A stretch of 64,000 nucleotides of DNA from Bryum argenteum (taxonomy: Eukaryota; Streptophyta; Bryopsida; Bryales; Bryaceae), in the NCBI GenBank assembly GCA_037043015.1, contig CM073321.1:8266001-8330000 (forward strand), given 5' to 3'. Positions 24,540-37,025 of the stretch are shown one piece after another; position 1 is the stretch's first letter; each line of letters opens with the position of its first letter. The notes beneath the pieces are model-generated. The model did no database searches, had not been told where the DNA came from, and was given only the letters and a program-made list of their open reading frames with translations. Position numbers and translations under genes: made by a program.

Positions 24540-25160
24540 CAAAAATACTTGCAACAGACTGCGTTGCCCGACACTTCGACAGCTTTGATGACTGTGGACA
24601 CCAATGTTACCGCAATCGATCCAGACGCCGCTGTAATACATCTACGGCTATGCTCACACAAGTTGTCCAACGTCTTAGTAGACGGAGGCTCCGGTATCAA
24701 CGTAATGAGTAATGGTCTCCGACAACAGTTAGGCTTGGCGTCACCAAAGATGGCCCACTTTATATTAAGGATGGCCAACAATGCTCCAGTTGCGCCCTTG
24801 GGAATTTTGGCTATTGTAGCCATCACCACGCATGGCGTATCTACATCGGGCAACCTTTGTCATCATTGATATGTCGAATAGCACCAATTTCCCTATCATA
24901 CTAGGTAGACCATGGTTGCGGGATATGAATGCAGTTAATAATTGGGCACAATCAAATTAGATTACAGCACCATGGGAGAACAGTGGTGATTCCCGTGGAC
25001 AGATGTATCACTAAAGCTAAAGTTGACCAAATGTGCAATAGAGCAAGGACAGATTGGGTCAAGGGCCTAACCCATGAACAGGAAGCCTTAGTCTTCCACG
25101 CAGACCCCTCGTTGATCCATGTTGCCGAGATACATATGGCCAGTGTTGTGCCACAGGAAT
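24540..25160 (+). pseudogene. Ty3 aspartic protease region (fossil)
   Basis: The phrase VLVDGGSGINVMSNGLRQQ holds the catalytic Asp in a DGGS context, followed by the hydrophobic flap region typical of retropepsin-like domains of Ty3 elements. The second Ty3 element has the matching VLVDGGSGVNVISDHLRQQ. The region is broken. Confidence 0.75.
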
Positions 25161-25499
25161 AAATATTAGACATACCTTGTTGTTTTACAGTAGAAGTCTA
25201 AGAAGACATTACGGTGAATGCCACCCCGGCTACAAAGGCACTAGAGGAACAAATCGTCACCGAGTGGACCAACGGCGCCAAAGAAAAGATCCGGTTAGTC
25301 AACTTGGGCAGCAATGAAGAACCAAGGTATATAGAAACAACGTTGTTGTACCTGATGTCATCAAACATGCAACGATTGCACTATTAAAGAATTTCAAGAC
25401 ATATTTTTCTGGACACATGAAGACCTCAAGGGCATACCTCGGGACATAGCCAAGCATACGATTGATTTGAAGCCCAACGCACAATCAGTGCAACAGTGA

Positions 25500-26960
25500 A
25501 GGTACCAAAGGAATCTAAACTACACTGCTAAAGTAAAGACTGAGCTTGAAAAATTACTTAGTGCCAAGTTCATATCATTAGTCGACGCCGCCCCTTGGTT
25601 GTCTCCCATGGTTATCATACCTAAACAGAATGGTGCCTTGCGTATCTACGTAGACTTCCAAAAACTAAACGCGGCTACGAGGAAAGATCACTACCCTTTG
25701 CCGCATATGGAGGAAATCATCGATGAGGTCGCTGGACATAAAATGTATTTGTTCTTGGATTGTTTTTCACAATATTACCAAGTTGCCATGGCAGAACAAG
25801 ATAAAAACAAGACGGCCTTTTGGACAATATGAGAACCATATCAATTTGAAAGGATGCCATTCGGAGCCAAAAATGCACCGATGACATTTCAGAGAGTCAT
25901 GGAGTTAATATTTTGTCCTTATTTAAAAAGATATTTTCGCATTTACTTGGATGATGGAATCGTATATGAGCAGATGAAAGACGACGTTGACCACCTAAGG
26001 CAAATATTCCAAGCTTGTCGACGCAACGGAGTGAGTCTAAATGCACACAAGTGTATGTTTTTATTCTTTGCAGGTGTTATACTGGAATATATTGTGTGCA
26101 AATATGGCAAATTCCCAAATTCGGCCAAACTCCAAAACATCATAGACATGACTCCTCCTACTGATAAGAAAGGCGTCCAAAGATTGTTGGGTTTATCACA
26201 GTTTAACAAAATGTACATCGAGAGGTTAACTCATATTACTGCTTCGATAACCAAGTTGAACCATGCTGGCTACGCATATCCACATAACTGGACACCAGAA
26301 GCCCAAGCTGCCTTAGAAAAAATTAAGCAGACCTACTCAAAGGCACCCATACTGTTGGCACCAGATTGGACGAAAAAATTTCACGTTCACACAGATGCCT
26401 CTTAGATTGCCGTGGAGGTCATGTTAGTCCAAAATGTGGATGGCAAACATGATCAACTTGTCGTCTACGCTAGTAGACTACTTAACCAGGCGGAAAGGAA
26501 TTATTCAACCACAGAATGGGAAGCGCTCGCCATGATATATGCTGTGAAGAAATTTTGACATTACTTACTCGGAAACAAATTTAGGTTCATGGTGGATCAT
26601 CATAGTCTGTCTTATCTCGTGAATCAACCATTGATTACCTAGAGAGTAGCAAGATGGATTATGATTCTTATGGAGTACAATTTCGAAGTAGTGTACATCT
26701 CAGACAAAAGAGACATTATAGCGGATTACTTGTCACCAGACACCAACACAACTGAGGAAGGCATTGACGACTCATTCAATGAACCATACATACAAACGGC
26801 GTCTATAGAGCCAACGGAGTCACCAAATGCCAACGATTGGAGGCAGCACATCGTGGAATATCTAACTCGCGGAAGACTTTCCAATGGTGTAACACGGAAA
26901 CAAAAGATCAAATTCGTGCGCACATCATTACCATACACAGTCATCTAAGGACAGTTATAC
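25500..26960 (+). pseudogene. Ty3 reverse transcriptase and RNase H region (fossil)
   Basis: The fingers/palm phrase SPMVIIPKQNGALRIYVDF, the MPFGAKNAPMTFQRVMELIF box and the catalytic YLDD-equivalent IYLDDG are all visible at 25590-25960. They are followed by connection and RNase H remnants (HVHTDAS, ending near 26950). Order and spacing match Ty3/gypsy pol. The region is broken in several places. Confidence 0.88.
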
Positions 26961-26989
26961 CGCAAAGGACCAGACTACAAGGTCTGTCT

Positions 26990-28088
26990 GTGCGTGCCGA
27001 CTCATCAGCAACAAACCATTATTTCCCACTTGCATGACGGACCAGCAGGAGGGCATCATGGACCGAAGACAACGATTAAGAAGATATTGGCAGCGAAGTA
27101 CTGGTGGCCAACGTTGCACAAAGACAACTTTGCCCACATCAAGAATTTCCATGCCTGTCAAACAACAGCCATTAATTTCCAACACCAGTGAAAGGTGCCC
27201 CTGAAGCCCATACCTACGTTAGGACCGTTCCAAAGATGGAGTCTGGACTTTGTTGGCTCCATTCAACCAATGACTAAACAAGGCTACAAATATATACTAG
27301 TTGCCACCGATTACACTACAAAATAGGTAGAAGCCAAACCTTTGAGAAACAACACGACGACATTCATCTATGACATCATCATTACCAGGTTTGGATGCTC
27401 CTTGGAAATTGTTTCTGACCAAGGAACGCATTTTGTCAACGCTGTCATCGAAGAGCTAATGGAGAAGCACCTCATCAAACAAAAAACAAGCACAATGTAC
27501 TATCCACAGGGGAATGGCCAGGCCGAATCAACTAACAAGACGATCATCAACATGTTACGAAAGTTCACGCAAGCCAATTTCGGCGACTGGGATGATTGCT
27601 TACCTGCAGCCCTCTAAGCATACCGCCTAGCCACCAAGTCGGCAACTCAGGCCAGCTCCTTCGAGCTAGTCTACGGCACACAACCTCTGTTGCCAACGGA
27701 ATACCTGGTGCCAACCTTTCAATCGCTCCAACCAAAAGACTTTGCACCACATCGAGTGTTGGCAACTAGGATGGAAGATCTTCATAAGTTGGAAGAACTC
27801 CGCTATGACGGCTACAAAAACATCCTACACAAACACACACTCAGTGCCAAATACTTTCAAGAGTCTCAAACTCCTTGCCTCTTTCACAAAGGCAATCAAG
27901 TCCTCTGGTGTCCACGAGATCCAAAGTTGCGCAAATCAAAGTTTGAATCTGTGTGGCACGGACCATACCGAGTACAGTTAACACTACCGAATAACACGGT
28001 GTTGCTTGTCAACGAAGACAACTATAATACCCAGGCAACCATTGTCAACTCCGCCAAGCTCAAACACTACCACGGTCAGAACAATTAG
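26990..28088 (+). pseudogene. Ty3 integrase region (fossil)
   Basis: An HHCC zinc-binding region near 27000-27170 is followed by the DDE core phrases GYKYILVATDYTT, EIVSDQGTHFVNAVIEEL and GNGQAESTNKT. The C-terminal part follows, with NTVLLVNEDNYNTQATIVN. No chromodomain was recognised. The region is broken, and closely parallels 59703-61023 on the other strand. Confidence 0.88.
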
Positions 28089-28669
28089 ACAAAGCCAGCG
28101 CTAAGTCTGGGGCAACTCCACAACAACTTAGTGACCGAAGCACAACAGTTGGCTATAGAAGAACAACTACAAGAAATACCAACGCCGACCTCAGGCAACA
28201 AAGAGGGGGGGGGGGAGATGCACCCATGGTTGTATACCTCAATCACATCCATGTTGTCTATGATGCTCCATATAATGAGGGGTACAGCCATTGAAGCCAA
28301 CATAGATGCCCGGGTAATTGGGCCATCATTACTCACCATGATGATCCCATCATGGACAACCTGCCGCCAACGATAGTAGGCATTCAAAAGCATATCCACG
28401 TTGCCAAACACACCTCCAGACACTCATTTTCTATTCCATCAGGCAACTTCCCGCCGCAAATGACATCCATCGTTTCAGGCACCAGAGGCTACTTAAAAGA
28501 AAGTACTAACAGTCAGTGCCTGACTTTTTGCGCCAAGCCAACTTTTGCTCTCTCTCGCTGCTCTCGCCCCTCACTTACGCTCTCACTTTGCCTTCGTACT
28601 GAGCCAGCGCTGCTCTCGCTCATCACACCGTTGCCACTCCGTGCTTCTCGTTTACCTACAGTGACAATG

Positions 28670-30820
28670 GCTCAGCGACAAAGAGACACACAACGACCTC
28701 CACAGTTGGCTCCTTTTCACATCCCCAAATACTTGACAGATTGGATTTCTTGAATTGACACCGTATGGGCAACAAAGGCAGGCATTCACCGCTACCGAGA
28801 CAACATGCATCACTGGCAGCTAGACATCGGTCGTTGTTGTTAGTTCATAGACAGCATAGTGATGCACGCCGACGCCAATGCATTCCCAACATGCATCGTA
28901 GACGCCGTAGAGGTGCAGTTCTCGCCCTATTACCTCTTTCAGCAGTATGGGTGGGATGGAACAGGGCTCACACGATGGACGGAGGACAGTGGGTACCCAG
29001 AACCCAACCTGCAGACGAGGCTCCTGAACGTTCACTTCGAGCCAAACAAGGGATACGATGTGCGGCAGGTGGGCGCCATATTTCTGGAGCCTTGGTACAT
29101 AAGGCTTCGTGGGATACTTAGTCAGATATTCTTCTGCGTCAATTGCAACAATGTGACGGCGCAGACGATGGAGCTCCTACTGTTGACAGAGGCCGGAGCT
29201 TAGATTAACTGGCGAATGCTTGTGGACCAGAATTTGCGGCTGGAGTTGAAAAACTACCAACGCAAGCAGGGGTATGTAAGCCCCATTGGCCCCTTCCTGT
29301 CGGCCTTCATCAATCGAACGTTGGCCTACCATAAGGAGTATCGGTCGATGTCACCATTAATGACGTTTGCGGACATTCAGCGAAACAATCCACCACCGCC
29401 ATTGTTGGCTGTGCCGACCACCACTGTGCCCACCTGCAACAAACGCCCTCGAATCCAATTTGAGGCGCAGGCATCAGGAGAGGCAGCACAGACGTCGCCA
29501 AGGAAACAGCTACAGACACAGGTTGACGCCCTAAATCTGTACGTACAAGCACTGCTCGCACAATTCGACACCGCCGAAGCCGACAAAGGTGCTTTAGACA
29601 CCGGTGTTTGAGAATTGGAAGTAGACAGTGCTCAAAAGCTGCGAGCCGCCAATGCTGAAGTATGCAAGAGGGAGGAGAAGCTGTCGCAATTTAAGCGTGA
29701 CCTACAACAAGCCAACAAAGACAGGAAGCTATTGGCCATCAGAGTGAGCATTCTAGATAGTGACCTACAGACGGCCAACAATCACATACATGCGATCGAG
29801 CAGGAGCGGGACTATACACACGGCCACGCTAAGGCCGTGGAGACTGACCAGGCAGCACTCAGAGAGCAGTACCAACTCCTCTCCGATACTCACCAACGGC
29901 AACAGGGAACCCCCGCAGACGTCATGCAGCAGAGGGAGCTGCAGAACAACATGGACAACTTTGAGGCCAACAAGAGGCTATGGGTCAACAATGCTGCCAA
30001 TGTCATTGTGTCCATTATGTTTAGCACAATGTGCAAATACCCCGCCAACCTACCGTTGACAGAGGATTTTGTGACACAGTGTGTCGATGAAGCTCTACGA
30101 GAGTTGGGACTGGACGAGTTGGATTACGATGGCTCCTACGACATCGCAATTAGTCTTGAAGTCGTCGATACGGCTACTACTAGCGATCTGGCGGAAGAAG
30201 TAAGCAACAATCCGTCATTTACACAAGGCACCGAGGTGCCTCTTACTGATGACCAACCCGCCCCTATTGACCTAATTGTCCGTGAAGAGAGGTTTCAAGT
30301 GGTACCGGTGGAACAACATGCAGATCAAGTACACATACCCGACCACTTCACCAATGCCGATGAGACTCCGTTGCCATCCCCACGATAACCAGCACCAGAC
30401 GAGACCGCACCTAGCCATCAAACTTTGCCAAAAGCCACGTCGCCCAGCCTCCAACGCCCATCGGTAAATACTACACCTAGGTCATTTGCTGAACATATGA
30501 AGCATCTGACCGGATTATGAGACAATGCATTGTGGGGTATAACGACAAGAGACACCAGCGAAGACGAAGAGGAGATCAACGACGTCCAGGAGGAGGTCTG
30601 CAAGTACTTCGTCGAAAATCCGGACTTAGCCCGTAAGCTCTCTGATCCAGAAGCCAACAATGTCAACTGTCGGGGGTGTAACAAGATGTTAGGCAAAACC
30701 GTCCACAATATCTACACCCACGCCATCAATGTCTCAGAAAAATTCTTGCTTCATGGAGGGATTGTTGCGGCCATCAGAGTAATCTACGACGGGGAAGTGC
30801 TACCTCAACGCGGACATTAG
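28670..30820 (+). pseudogene. Extra reading frame downstream of Ty3 integrase (fossil)
   Basis: A coding stretch of about 2.1 kb lies between integrase and the right LTR. It holds an N-terminal conserved region (APFHIPKYLTDWI, then QQYGWDGTGLTRW), a middle region (LSAFINRTLAYHKEY), a Gln/Lys/Glu-rich coiled coil (about 29620-29950), the phrase NFEANKRLWVNNAANV, an acidic tail and a CxxC...H motif (CRGCNKMLGKTVHNIYTH). The second Ty3 element has the same order of motifs. No known enzyme motif is seen. An accessory frame in this position occurs in some Ty3 lineages, but I do not recognise this family. It is broken. Confidence 0.7.
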
Positions 30821-30921
30821 ATACCTCGGGAAGTCACTCGACCCAACCAACGACCTGCAAAACGAACTTCTCGCCGTTGACCAATCCGGGGACGGATTGC
30901 ACTCTCAGAAGGAAGGCAAAA

Positions 30922-31688
30922 TGTTATCGTAGCCAACGTTGTCAATAGGGGGCGCGACCAAGTCGGGAGGATAGGGCAACCGATTGGCATCAGAAGACTT
31001 CAGAGACATCAGCAGTACTTAAAAGTGTAGCGAACTCAGAGTAGGGACCTCTTGTTTTGTTAGACATTGAAACATGAGACTAGGAGTTGAAAAACTTGTA
31101 CTCTTATTCCATTATCAATACAAGGCAAAGGCCGGTCTTCTCTCTAAAATTGCGTGCTTTAAACTAGATAATGTTCAATTCCTAACCCTCGTCTTCCTAC
31201 GCTTCCTGCATGTTGTTTCTTGTTTGTGAACTCCGCTACCTTCGACTCCGTTGTAGGCCGGGAAGGGTTCTGAAAGAACACTCCTCACCCTCCTTCCCTG
31301 CCTGCCTATTAGACAACGTAAGGTAAGGCTTGTGACCTTCTAACTGTAGCTTCTTCCTCCACTGTCTCTCTCTTCCTTGCTGGCTAAGTTTAAGATTCCT
31401 CTGTCCACTCCGTCCTTAGGAAACAACGCTGATGCCAAAGACACCTTTTCTCTAAGTTACCCAAAGACACCCAAAGCCGACGCTGAGTTAACAAAGTGTT
31501 CACCTATAGTCAACTTTGCAGTCAACGCCGTCTCAGGTAGGTCTTGTATGGTTCTCGAGTGTTTCTTAACACCCTCTGTACTCCCTCCTTTCTTCTACTC
31601 TACGAAGATACTCTACGATCCCTCAAAATACGAACGTTGGTCGACTTAGGTAGTCTCGTAAAGCACTTCCATACTTACCCGGCTAACA
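30922..31688 (+). repeat. 3' LTR of the Ty3 element
   Basis: It starts TGTTATCGTAGCC and ends GGCTAACA, followed immediately by the GCCCT target duplication. It is about 98 percent identical to 22290-23057. Confidence 0.92.
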
Positions 31689-31693
31689 GCCCT

Positions 31694-32450
31694 TCTTCAT
31701 GCATGAAATAACTGATGTGGCACACTAAATGTGACATGAAACACATTCAAAGCTATGGCAGAGACGCCTTGGACATTTGAATGTGAAGGGTGTCAAGGCA
31801 TTTCAAAGCTTGGTGAATGGCATGTAAATTAAGGATGATGCATCAAATTTAGTGTTTTGTGAGAGGTGCATTGAAGGCATGCTTCTGAGGACTCCATCTC
31901 AAATTGAGAGAGGTCAACATGCAACCAAGCATTTAAAGTAGAACATTTAATTATTTTTGGTTCATTTGAGACCATTCCAATGGGTCCTTGTTTGTACTTT
32001 GTCACTTTTAATAAAGACTATTGTAGAAAGGCTTGGGTGTACGTGTTGAAGTCCAAGAGAAAGGTGATTGCGAAGTTTGTGAAGTTGAAGGCCCTTGTCT
32101 AGAAGCAATTACCAAGTTTGTGAAGTTGAAGGCCCTTGTCGAGAATCAACTGGAACACAAGATCAAGGCATTTTGATTGGACAATGGAGAGAAGGTTCAC
32201 TTTGAATGCCTTTGGACATTTCTTTCATATACATGGCATTGCAAGACAATCAAGACTACACTATGAAGGACACAAGAATACATGATACATAGAGTGGAAT
32301 TAGAAGAGAAACTTTGGATATAATTCGAAAGGACTTACATTAGCAAGAAGAATATAGGAACACCAAGAGATGAAAGATGAAACTCCTAGAGGTGCATTGT
32401 TGAAAATGAGGTGACCGTTAGCCTTGACTTGTATAATTGAACTAATCTAA
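31694..32450 (+). mobile_element. Ty1/copia fossil, right part
   Basis: Directly after the target duplication, the copia pre-integrase and integrase remnants resume: RRLGHLNVKGVKAFQSLVNG is the hallmark GAG-pre-integrase phrase, and faint integrase core similarity continues to about 32300. The left and right parts together show that the Ty3 element inserted into this older copia copy. The reverse transcriptase and RNase H parts were not seen. Heavily eroded. Confidence 0.7.
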
Positions 32451-32738
32451 AGTTAATGCTAAAACTTTGAAAAACAATAAAAGGTTCTTTAGAACCTTCA
32501 ACAACCAAAGACCTTCGTGGTCGTAATAATACCCCTCCCCTTCTCTTTTAGCTTTGAGGTCTCTAAGAAGCTCAAAACATAATTACCTCCAAAATTGCAC
32601 CAAAAATAAACAATTAGCGCAAGTCTATTGTTTTGGCTTTTTAGGATATTGTTGATGAAATTTTTCTTTTTCTATAGGTGCATTGGCAAATTTCTAGTTG
32701 GATCCTACGTTCATTCGTTGATATCATATACTCACTAA

Positions 32739-34810
32739 TCAACATGTAATTGTAATATTCCCTTCTCTTCTGTGATCAAGGAGCTCCTCTACTTCATAGT
32801 CATTGTGATTTTCTATTTTAACAAAAGGGGGAGGTTGAAATCGTCTTGAGATAGTAGACTCTTTATATGCTTCCTGAAAAAGGACAAGGAAAACTGGATG
32901 TACCTTCAACGATGCGGATGTTTCCAAGCCATACATGACTGGATTCATTTGCTCTCAGATTTGAGCTCCTGGATTTTAGTCCCCGGTTGATGCTAGTATA
33001 TTAAGTTTGGATTATAACCACAATTGGCATAGGAAGGGGTTTGCTGAGTGCACGCATAAATGGAATTGTTGTAACAAAACTCCACAAGTGATAAATACGA
33101 CGTCGCGTAGTCTTGTTGATGGTTGGTTGTACATCCCATATATTGCTCTAACACTTAATAAACGCTTTTTGTCCCCGTTTCAATCTGAGGGTGAAAAACA
33201 AAACAAAACTTTATGAGAACCTTTAATATCTGTAATAGTGATATCAAGAATCTTCATATAAATTGAGGTTTTGGATAAAAAATAAGATTGTCCATGAAGC
33301 CATGATAGCAATAACTGTTGTCAAGAAAGAATTTTGTCGTCTTGTTGCCAAAAATAGATTTCCTTGATGGAACAAAGTGCGTCATTATTGTCAATCGGTT
33401 GACCACATTACAAATGACATTAAAGGTGGCTGATGGCAACAAATTTGTTATGAAGTCTTTCCAAATAGATGTTCATGGCCAATGGAAAACCGACAATGGT
33501 TGCAAGAGCTCATAAGGTCAATGTTGAGGATTTTTTGACCTTGACAATTATCACAAGATGATACAAATTCCATAATGGTTCTCCACATTTGTCGCCACCA
33601 AAAATCTCAGGTTACAAGCTCCATTGTTTTCTTATAGCCTAAATGTCCTGCCGTGAGAAAGTTGTGGCGAGATTGAAGCAAACAAAGAAGAAGTGCCCTT
33701 ACGGAATACATGAACAATCTTCAAAGTTTTAGAGATTATCTTGAATCTAGAGCTTGATTTTGTTATAGTCTCATTTTCTTCTGCATAATAAGGGGTCTTA
33801 TACAGATGTTGTCTAAATATCACAACACAAGCTGACATCAATGAATAATTTCATAAACTTTAGATAAAGACAAAATCGTTCACCCTGCAAAAACGTTGTG
33901 CATTATTGATTAAATGCAGCGTATGCTCCAAGATACTTCTTTTCTGATTATGCATCTACTAGGGGATATGTGATACTGTGATCAATCAAAGATAAAGAAA
34001 TATTCCAATGAACTTTGCAACGATTTTAAACTTGGGCAATTGTAAAGTATTCCAGGTTCTTGTTGTCAATATATACAACAATCTGATGAATAGCTCCTTC
34101 TAATAAATAATGCCATTCTTGGAAAGAATCAACTATGGCAAGAACTTCTTTGTCATAAGTCTTGTAGTTTATTGTGGCTATTAAGAATTTCCTTGAATTA
34201 AATGCAATAGAATGCAACTTTCAATCTTTACCCTTATGTAACCACACCACATGGCGCATAATTAGAGGCGTCCGTCTCCATATACTACACCTTTGTAAAC
34301 TCACTGTGTACCAAAATTGGAGCTCTAGTGAAGGCAACCTTTAAACCTTCAAATGCCTTCCACACTGCGCGTGCCACTTTAACTTGTCCTTATATATCAA
34401 TCAGATTAAGGGAGACGCAACTTCAAAATAATTCTTGATAAATATTTGATTAGAGTTACTATACTCAAGAAACCATTGCACATCGCCTACAGTCTTTCGA
34501 AAAGTCCATTACATCATTACATCAACTTTCTTCGGATCGACTAAAAGACCTTCGCTACATATGACATATCAAGGACACTCAACCTTAAGTTGATGGAAAG
34601 TGCAATTTTATTCCTTAAGATTTAAGCCTTTGTCACATAACGTTTGTAATACCAACTTCATATGTTTTTCATGTTCTTTGATCTTCTTAGAGTAGATCAA
34701 AATGTCATCTAAATAGATAAGAACAAATCTATTTAATTATTCTTTGAAATCGTCATTCTGTAAAAGCTGGAAGATAACCGGCGCAATGGTTAATCGGATA
34801 AGAAATTATG
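32739..34810 (-). mobile_element. Ty3/gypsy chromovirus fossil fragment
   Basis: From right to left on the minus strand: reverse transcriptase with YLDDILIYS near 34690-34720, the connection region near 34400-34500, RNase H phrases (IAFNSRKF, YDKEVLAIVDSFQEW) at 34026-34217, integrase core remnants at 33254-33442 (VNRLTIMTHFVPSRK), and a chromodomain-like end at 32739-32948 (NDYEVEELLDHRR). The order is that of a chromovirus. Neither LTR was found, and the copy is old and broken many times. Confidence 0.75.
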
Positions 34811-34814
34811 TTCA

Positions 34815-36330
34815 AAATGCTCAAACCTTGTGCAAGAGGCATTCAAGGTTGTCATATTGGACGTGTTGAGGTGATCGGGCAGGGATACCATGTCGCGGAG
34901 ATATTGTTGTATCCATGGATATACAAAGATCCTCTTTCACGCTCCTCCAATTATATGACACATGCTCATTCAATTGCTGCAATTCAATCGATTCAGGTAA
35001 TAATCGCTCCCAATGGTTGATAAAACGTGAAACTCCTTTTACCACCTCAGGCAAATGGCACATCTGCATTGGCTGCACAACATTTGGCACTCTCTAGGCC
35101 ATAGCGATCTACCCTCAAAATCCTCCATCCATAACTAAATTCCCCCATCATCGCCATGGCAAAGAATTTTTGAACTTCATAACAAGGCACCCACTTGCAT
35201 CCAGGAAAACTTGAACTAAGATGCTTTCGTATGTTCAACCAATGCTTCATCACTCTCTAGAATAATCCTCCTTACACAACGCCATGCTCCACTGCCAAAT
35301 AATGCATCTATGTCATCATGAGTGTGACCGAATAGCATAAAATTAACATGCTTCTCGGAATACCCGTTTGACAACTAGAAAGGACCAAAAACTGATGACA
35401 AACCTATTTTTGTTACTAACAACATTGTCACTAACAGCATTGTTCATTTGTACATTTAATACAAGGGCAATGGCTTGGCTGGAACCAAAATGTTTGAAAT
35501 TGAGCCAAATGGATCCATAATCACCTTTGAACCATGTAAAAGACCAGCGTACAATGGATGCGAAGGTGGCTCTGTAAAAATTTGTCTAGAGGAGGCTTTA
35601 CGCCGAGCATCCAAATCACGGAACAACTTTGCATATGATCCCATTGTGGAATTTGCATCATGTAAGAAAATATGTAGTCCAAAATGTGCATAGCGTTGAT
35701 CTACATGTCCATAAGCTAGAATGCTGGTTGTTGCAAGAGGCAACTTCATGAAACCATCTAAGTTCTTCACCTTGTGAGATAAGGCACGAGAGGCGTCTTC
35801 GAGTGGTCCATCTTATCATGCATAATAGTTAGAACCTCACGAGGCATTGTCTTGGACCTAAAACGGTTGAGGTAATACAAGTCCCTTTGAGCAAATGACA
35901 AGTCCAGTTAGACACTTAATTTCCTCAACCATAAAAGTGCAGATTGACTTCCAGGTAAGGTGAGCTTTATCAAGGATTCTAACTCATGACACTTTGAGCA
36001 CCATGCAAAATTGTCTTTTGTCCTTTTGGCGTAGTACTCCGAATAGTTGAGTCGGCGAATCTTGCTAAGGTTTGAAGCTCACACTGGTAGAAGCCTGCAC
36101 TCAGCAAGATGATCACTTATAGGTGGAATTTGATCTTTCCCCTTAAATTTTGAAGGAAGTATCTTTGTTACAACCTTCTTCCTTGATGAGAGGCTACGAG
36201 ACTTGTGAGGCATGTGGTCAATATGCCTAGCAAGTAATGCACCCAAGACAACACAAGCTACAACAGTATGACCCCTCGGCTTTCATTTATCAGTATTCCT
36301 ACGGTGTTGGGCTTATGAAACCAGACTTGA
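34815..36330 (-). pseudogene. DUF7869-type transposase-like protein, decayed
   Basis: Minus-strand segments carry phrases I associate with the DUF7869 family common in mosses and algae: TIMHDKMDHSKT near 35810-35840, an extended stretch at 35456-35770 (FGLHIFLHDANSTMGSYAKL), and VNFMLFGHTHDDIDALFG near 35310-35350. The HTHDDID phrase is the family signature and may be part of an RNase H-like catalytic core, although function is unproven. Residual coding continues at 35047-35253 and 34821-35090. Several frame changes and stops show a dead copy. It abuts the chromovirus fragment at about 34.81 kb. Host domestication cannot be excluded for intact relatives, but this copy is a relic. Confidence 0.6.
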
Positions 36331-36756
36331 AACCATACTCAAAACAGGCAGTTGCGTTTACAACGTTGCGATAAAAGAAGCTTAAACTAACACCCATTAT
36401 TTGCATCTACGGTAACGAGGAGATATCTATACCTTCAAGAGTCACCACATTCCGCCCTCCAGCGTTTGTATGGAATTGACGATGAATATCCTATTTGATG
36501 TGGTTTCCGAACTCCACTGATGTTTTTTTGTGTACATAGGAGACCTAAGAACCTTGATCTTTTCTCTAGGCTAGTCTTAGACTTAGTTTTAGCTACAGCA
36601 AGTATCGATGCGACCTCATTGATACTAAGGAGTCAACACGTTCTGGGCTCTACAAGGTGCTTGTGAAGGAACATTCCTAGTAGAATTTTCATATAACCAA
36701 GAGTGTCTATTACGCAGCCTACTCTATTCTTCGACCCATCGATTGTACACGTCATG

Positions 36757-36987
36757 CTAAGTATAGTGCAAAAGACTAACACCGTTCAAGAAAACCTGTC
36801 GGATGGGCCATGACTTAAATGAGAAACTAGAGTCATCCGGATTGCTGACAAGCACAAATAAAGTTGATACTTGCACCACAATAAGAGTATCACCAAGGGG
36901 AACAAAAGTAGCAGTAAGGGCAGTGGATCGTACATTCCAAGGTAAACCTTCAGCAATTTTCAGACCATCTGAGTAGTCTAACGACAT
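36757..36987 (-). CDS. Unidentified 76-codon frame behind a telomere-like leader
   Basis: A minus-strand frame starts with ATG at 36987 and reads MSLDYSDGLKIAEGLPWN. It is preceded immediately upstream by four TTTAGGG-type repeats. A CAG|GT donor-like site lies after WPIRQ near 36801, so it could be a first exon. Ser/Val-rich hydrophobic stretches follow, but no domain is recognised. Telo-box motifs in 5' leaders are frequent in plant housekeeping genes, which supports a real transcription unit here. The downstream exons, if any, are not visible among the relics to the left. Confidence 0.35.
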   Translation of the reverse strand: MSLDYSDGLKIAEGLPWNVRSTALTATFVPLGDTLIVVQVSTLFVLVSNPDDSSFSFKSWPIRQVFLNGVSLLHYT

Positions 36988-36993
36988 TGTTCC

Positions 36994-37025
36994 TAAACCC
37001 TAAACCCTACACCCTAAACCCTAAA
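36994..37025. repeat. Short interstitial telomere-type repeat (CCCTAAA)n
   Basis: Four near-perfect CCCTAAA units stand in a row, one with CCCTACA. This is the Arabidopsis-type plant telomere unit. The tract is too short for a telomere fusion scar and more likely acts as a telo-box in the leader of the frame at 36757-36987. Confidence 0.8.

Larger units (their letters stand above)
22290..31688 (+). mobile_element. Ty3/gypsy LTR retrotransposon, full length, inserted in a copia element
   Basis: This is a 9.4-kb element bounded by LTRs of 768 and 767 bp with identical 5-bp target duplications GCCCT at 22285-22289 and 31689-31693. The LTRs differ at about 17 positions plus one indel (roughly 2 percent), so the insertion is fairly recent. 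A primer-binding site beginning TGGCGACCATGC follows the left LTR near 23061, and a purine tract precedes the right LTR. Parts in order: gag with CCHC knuckle, aspartic protease, reverse transcriptase, RNase H, integrase, then an additional long frame (28670-30820) before the right LTR. The coding region is interrupted many times, so the copy is defective despite its young LTRs. Confidence 0.92.

Noticed and set aside
36994-37025. Telomere repeat as evidence of a chromosome end or fusion
   Set aside because: Only four units, oriented as a leader telo-box directly upstream of an ATG. Too short for a telomeric scar.
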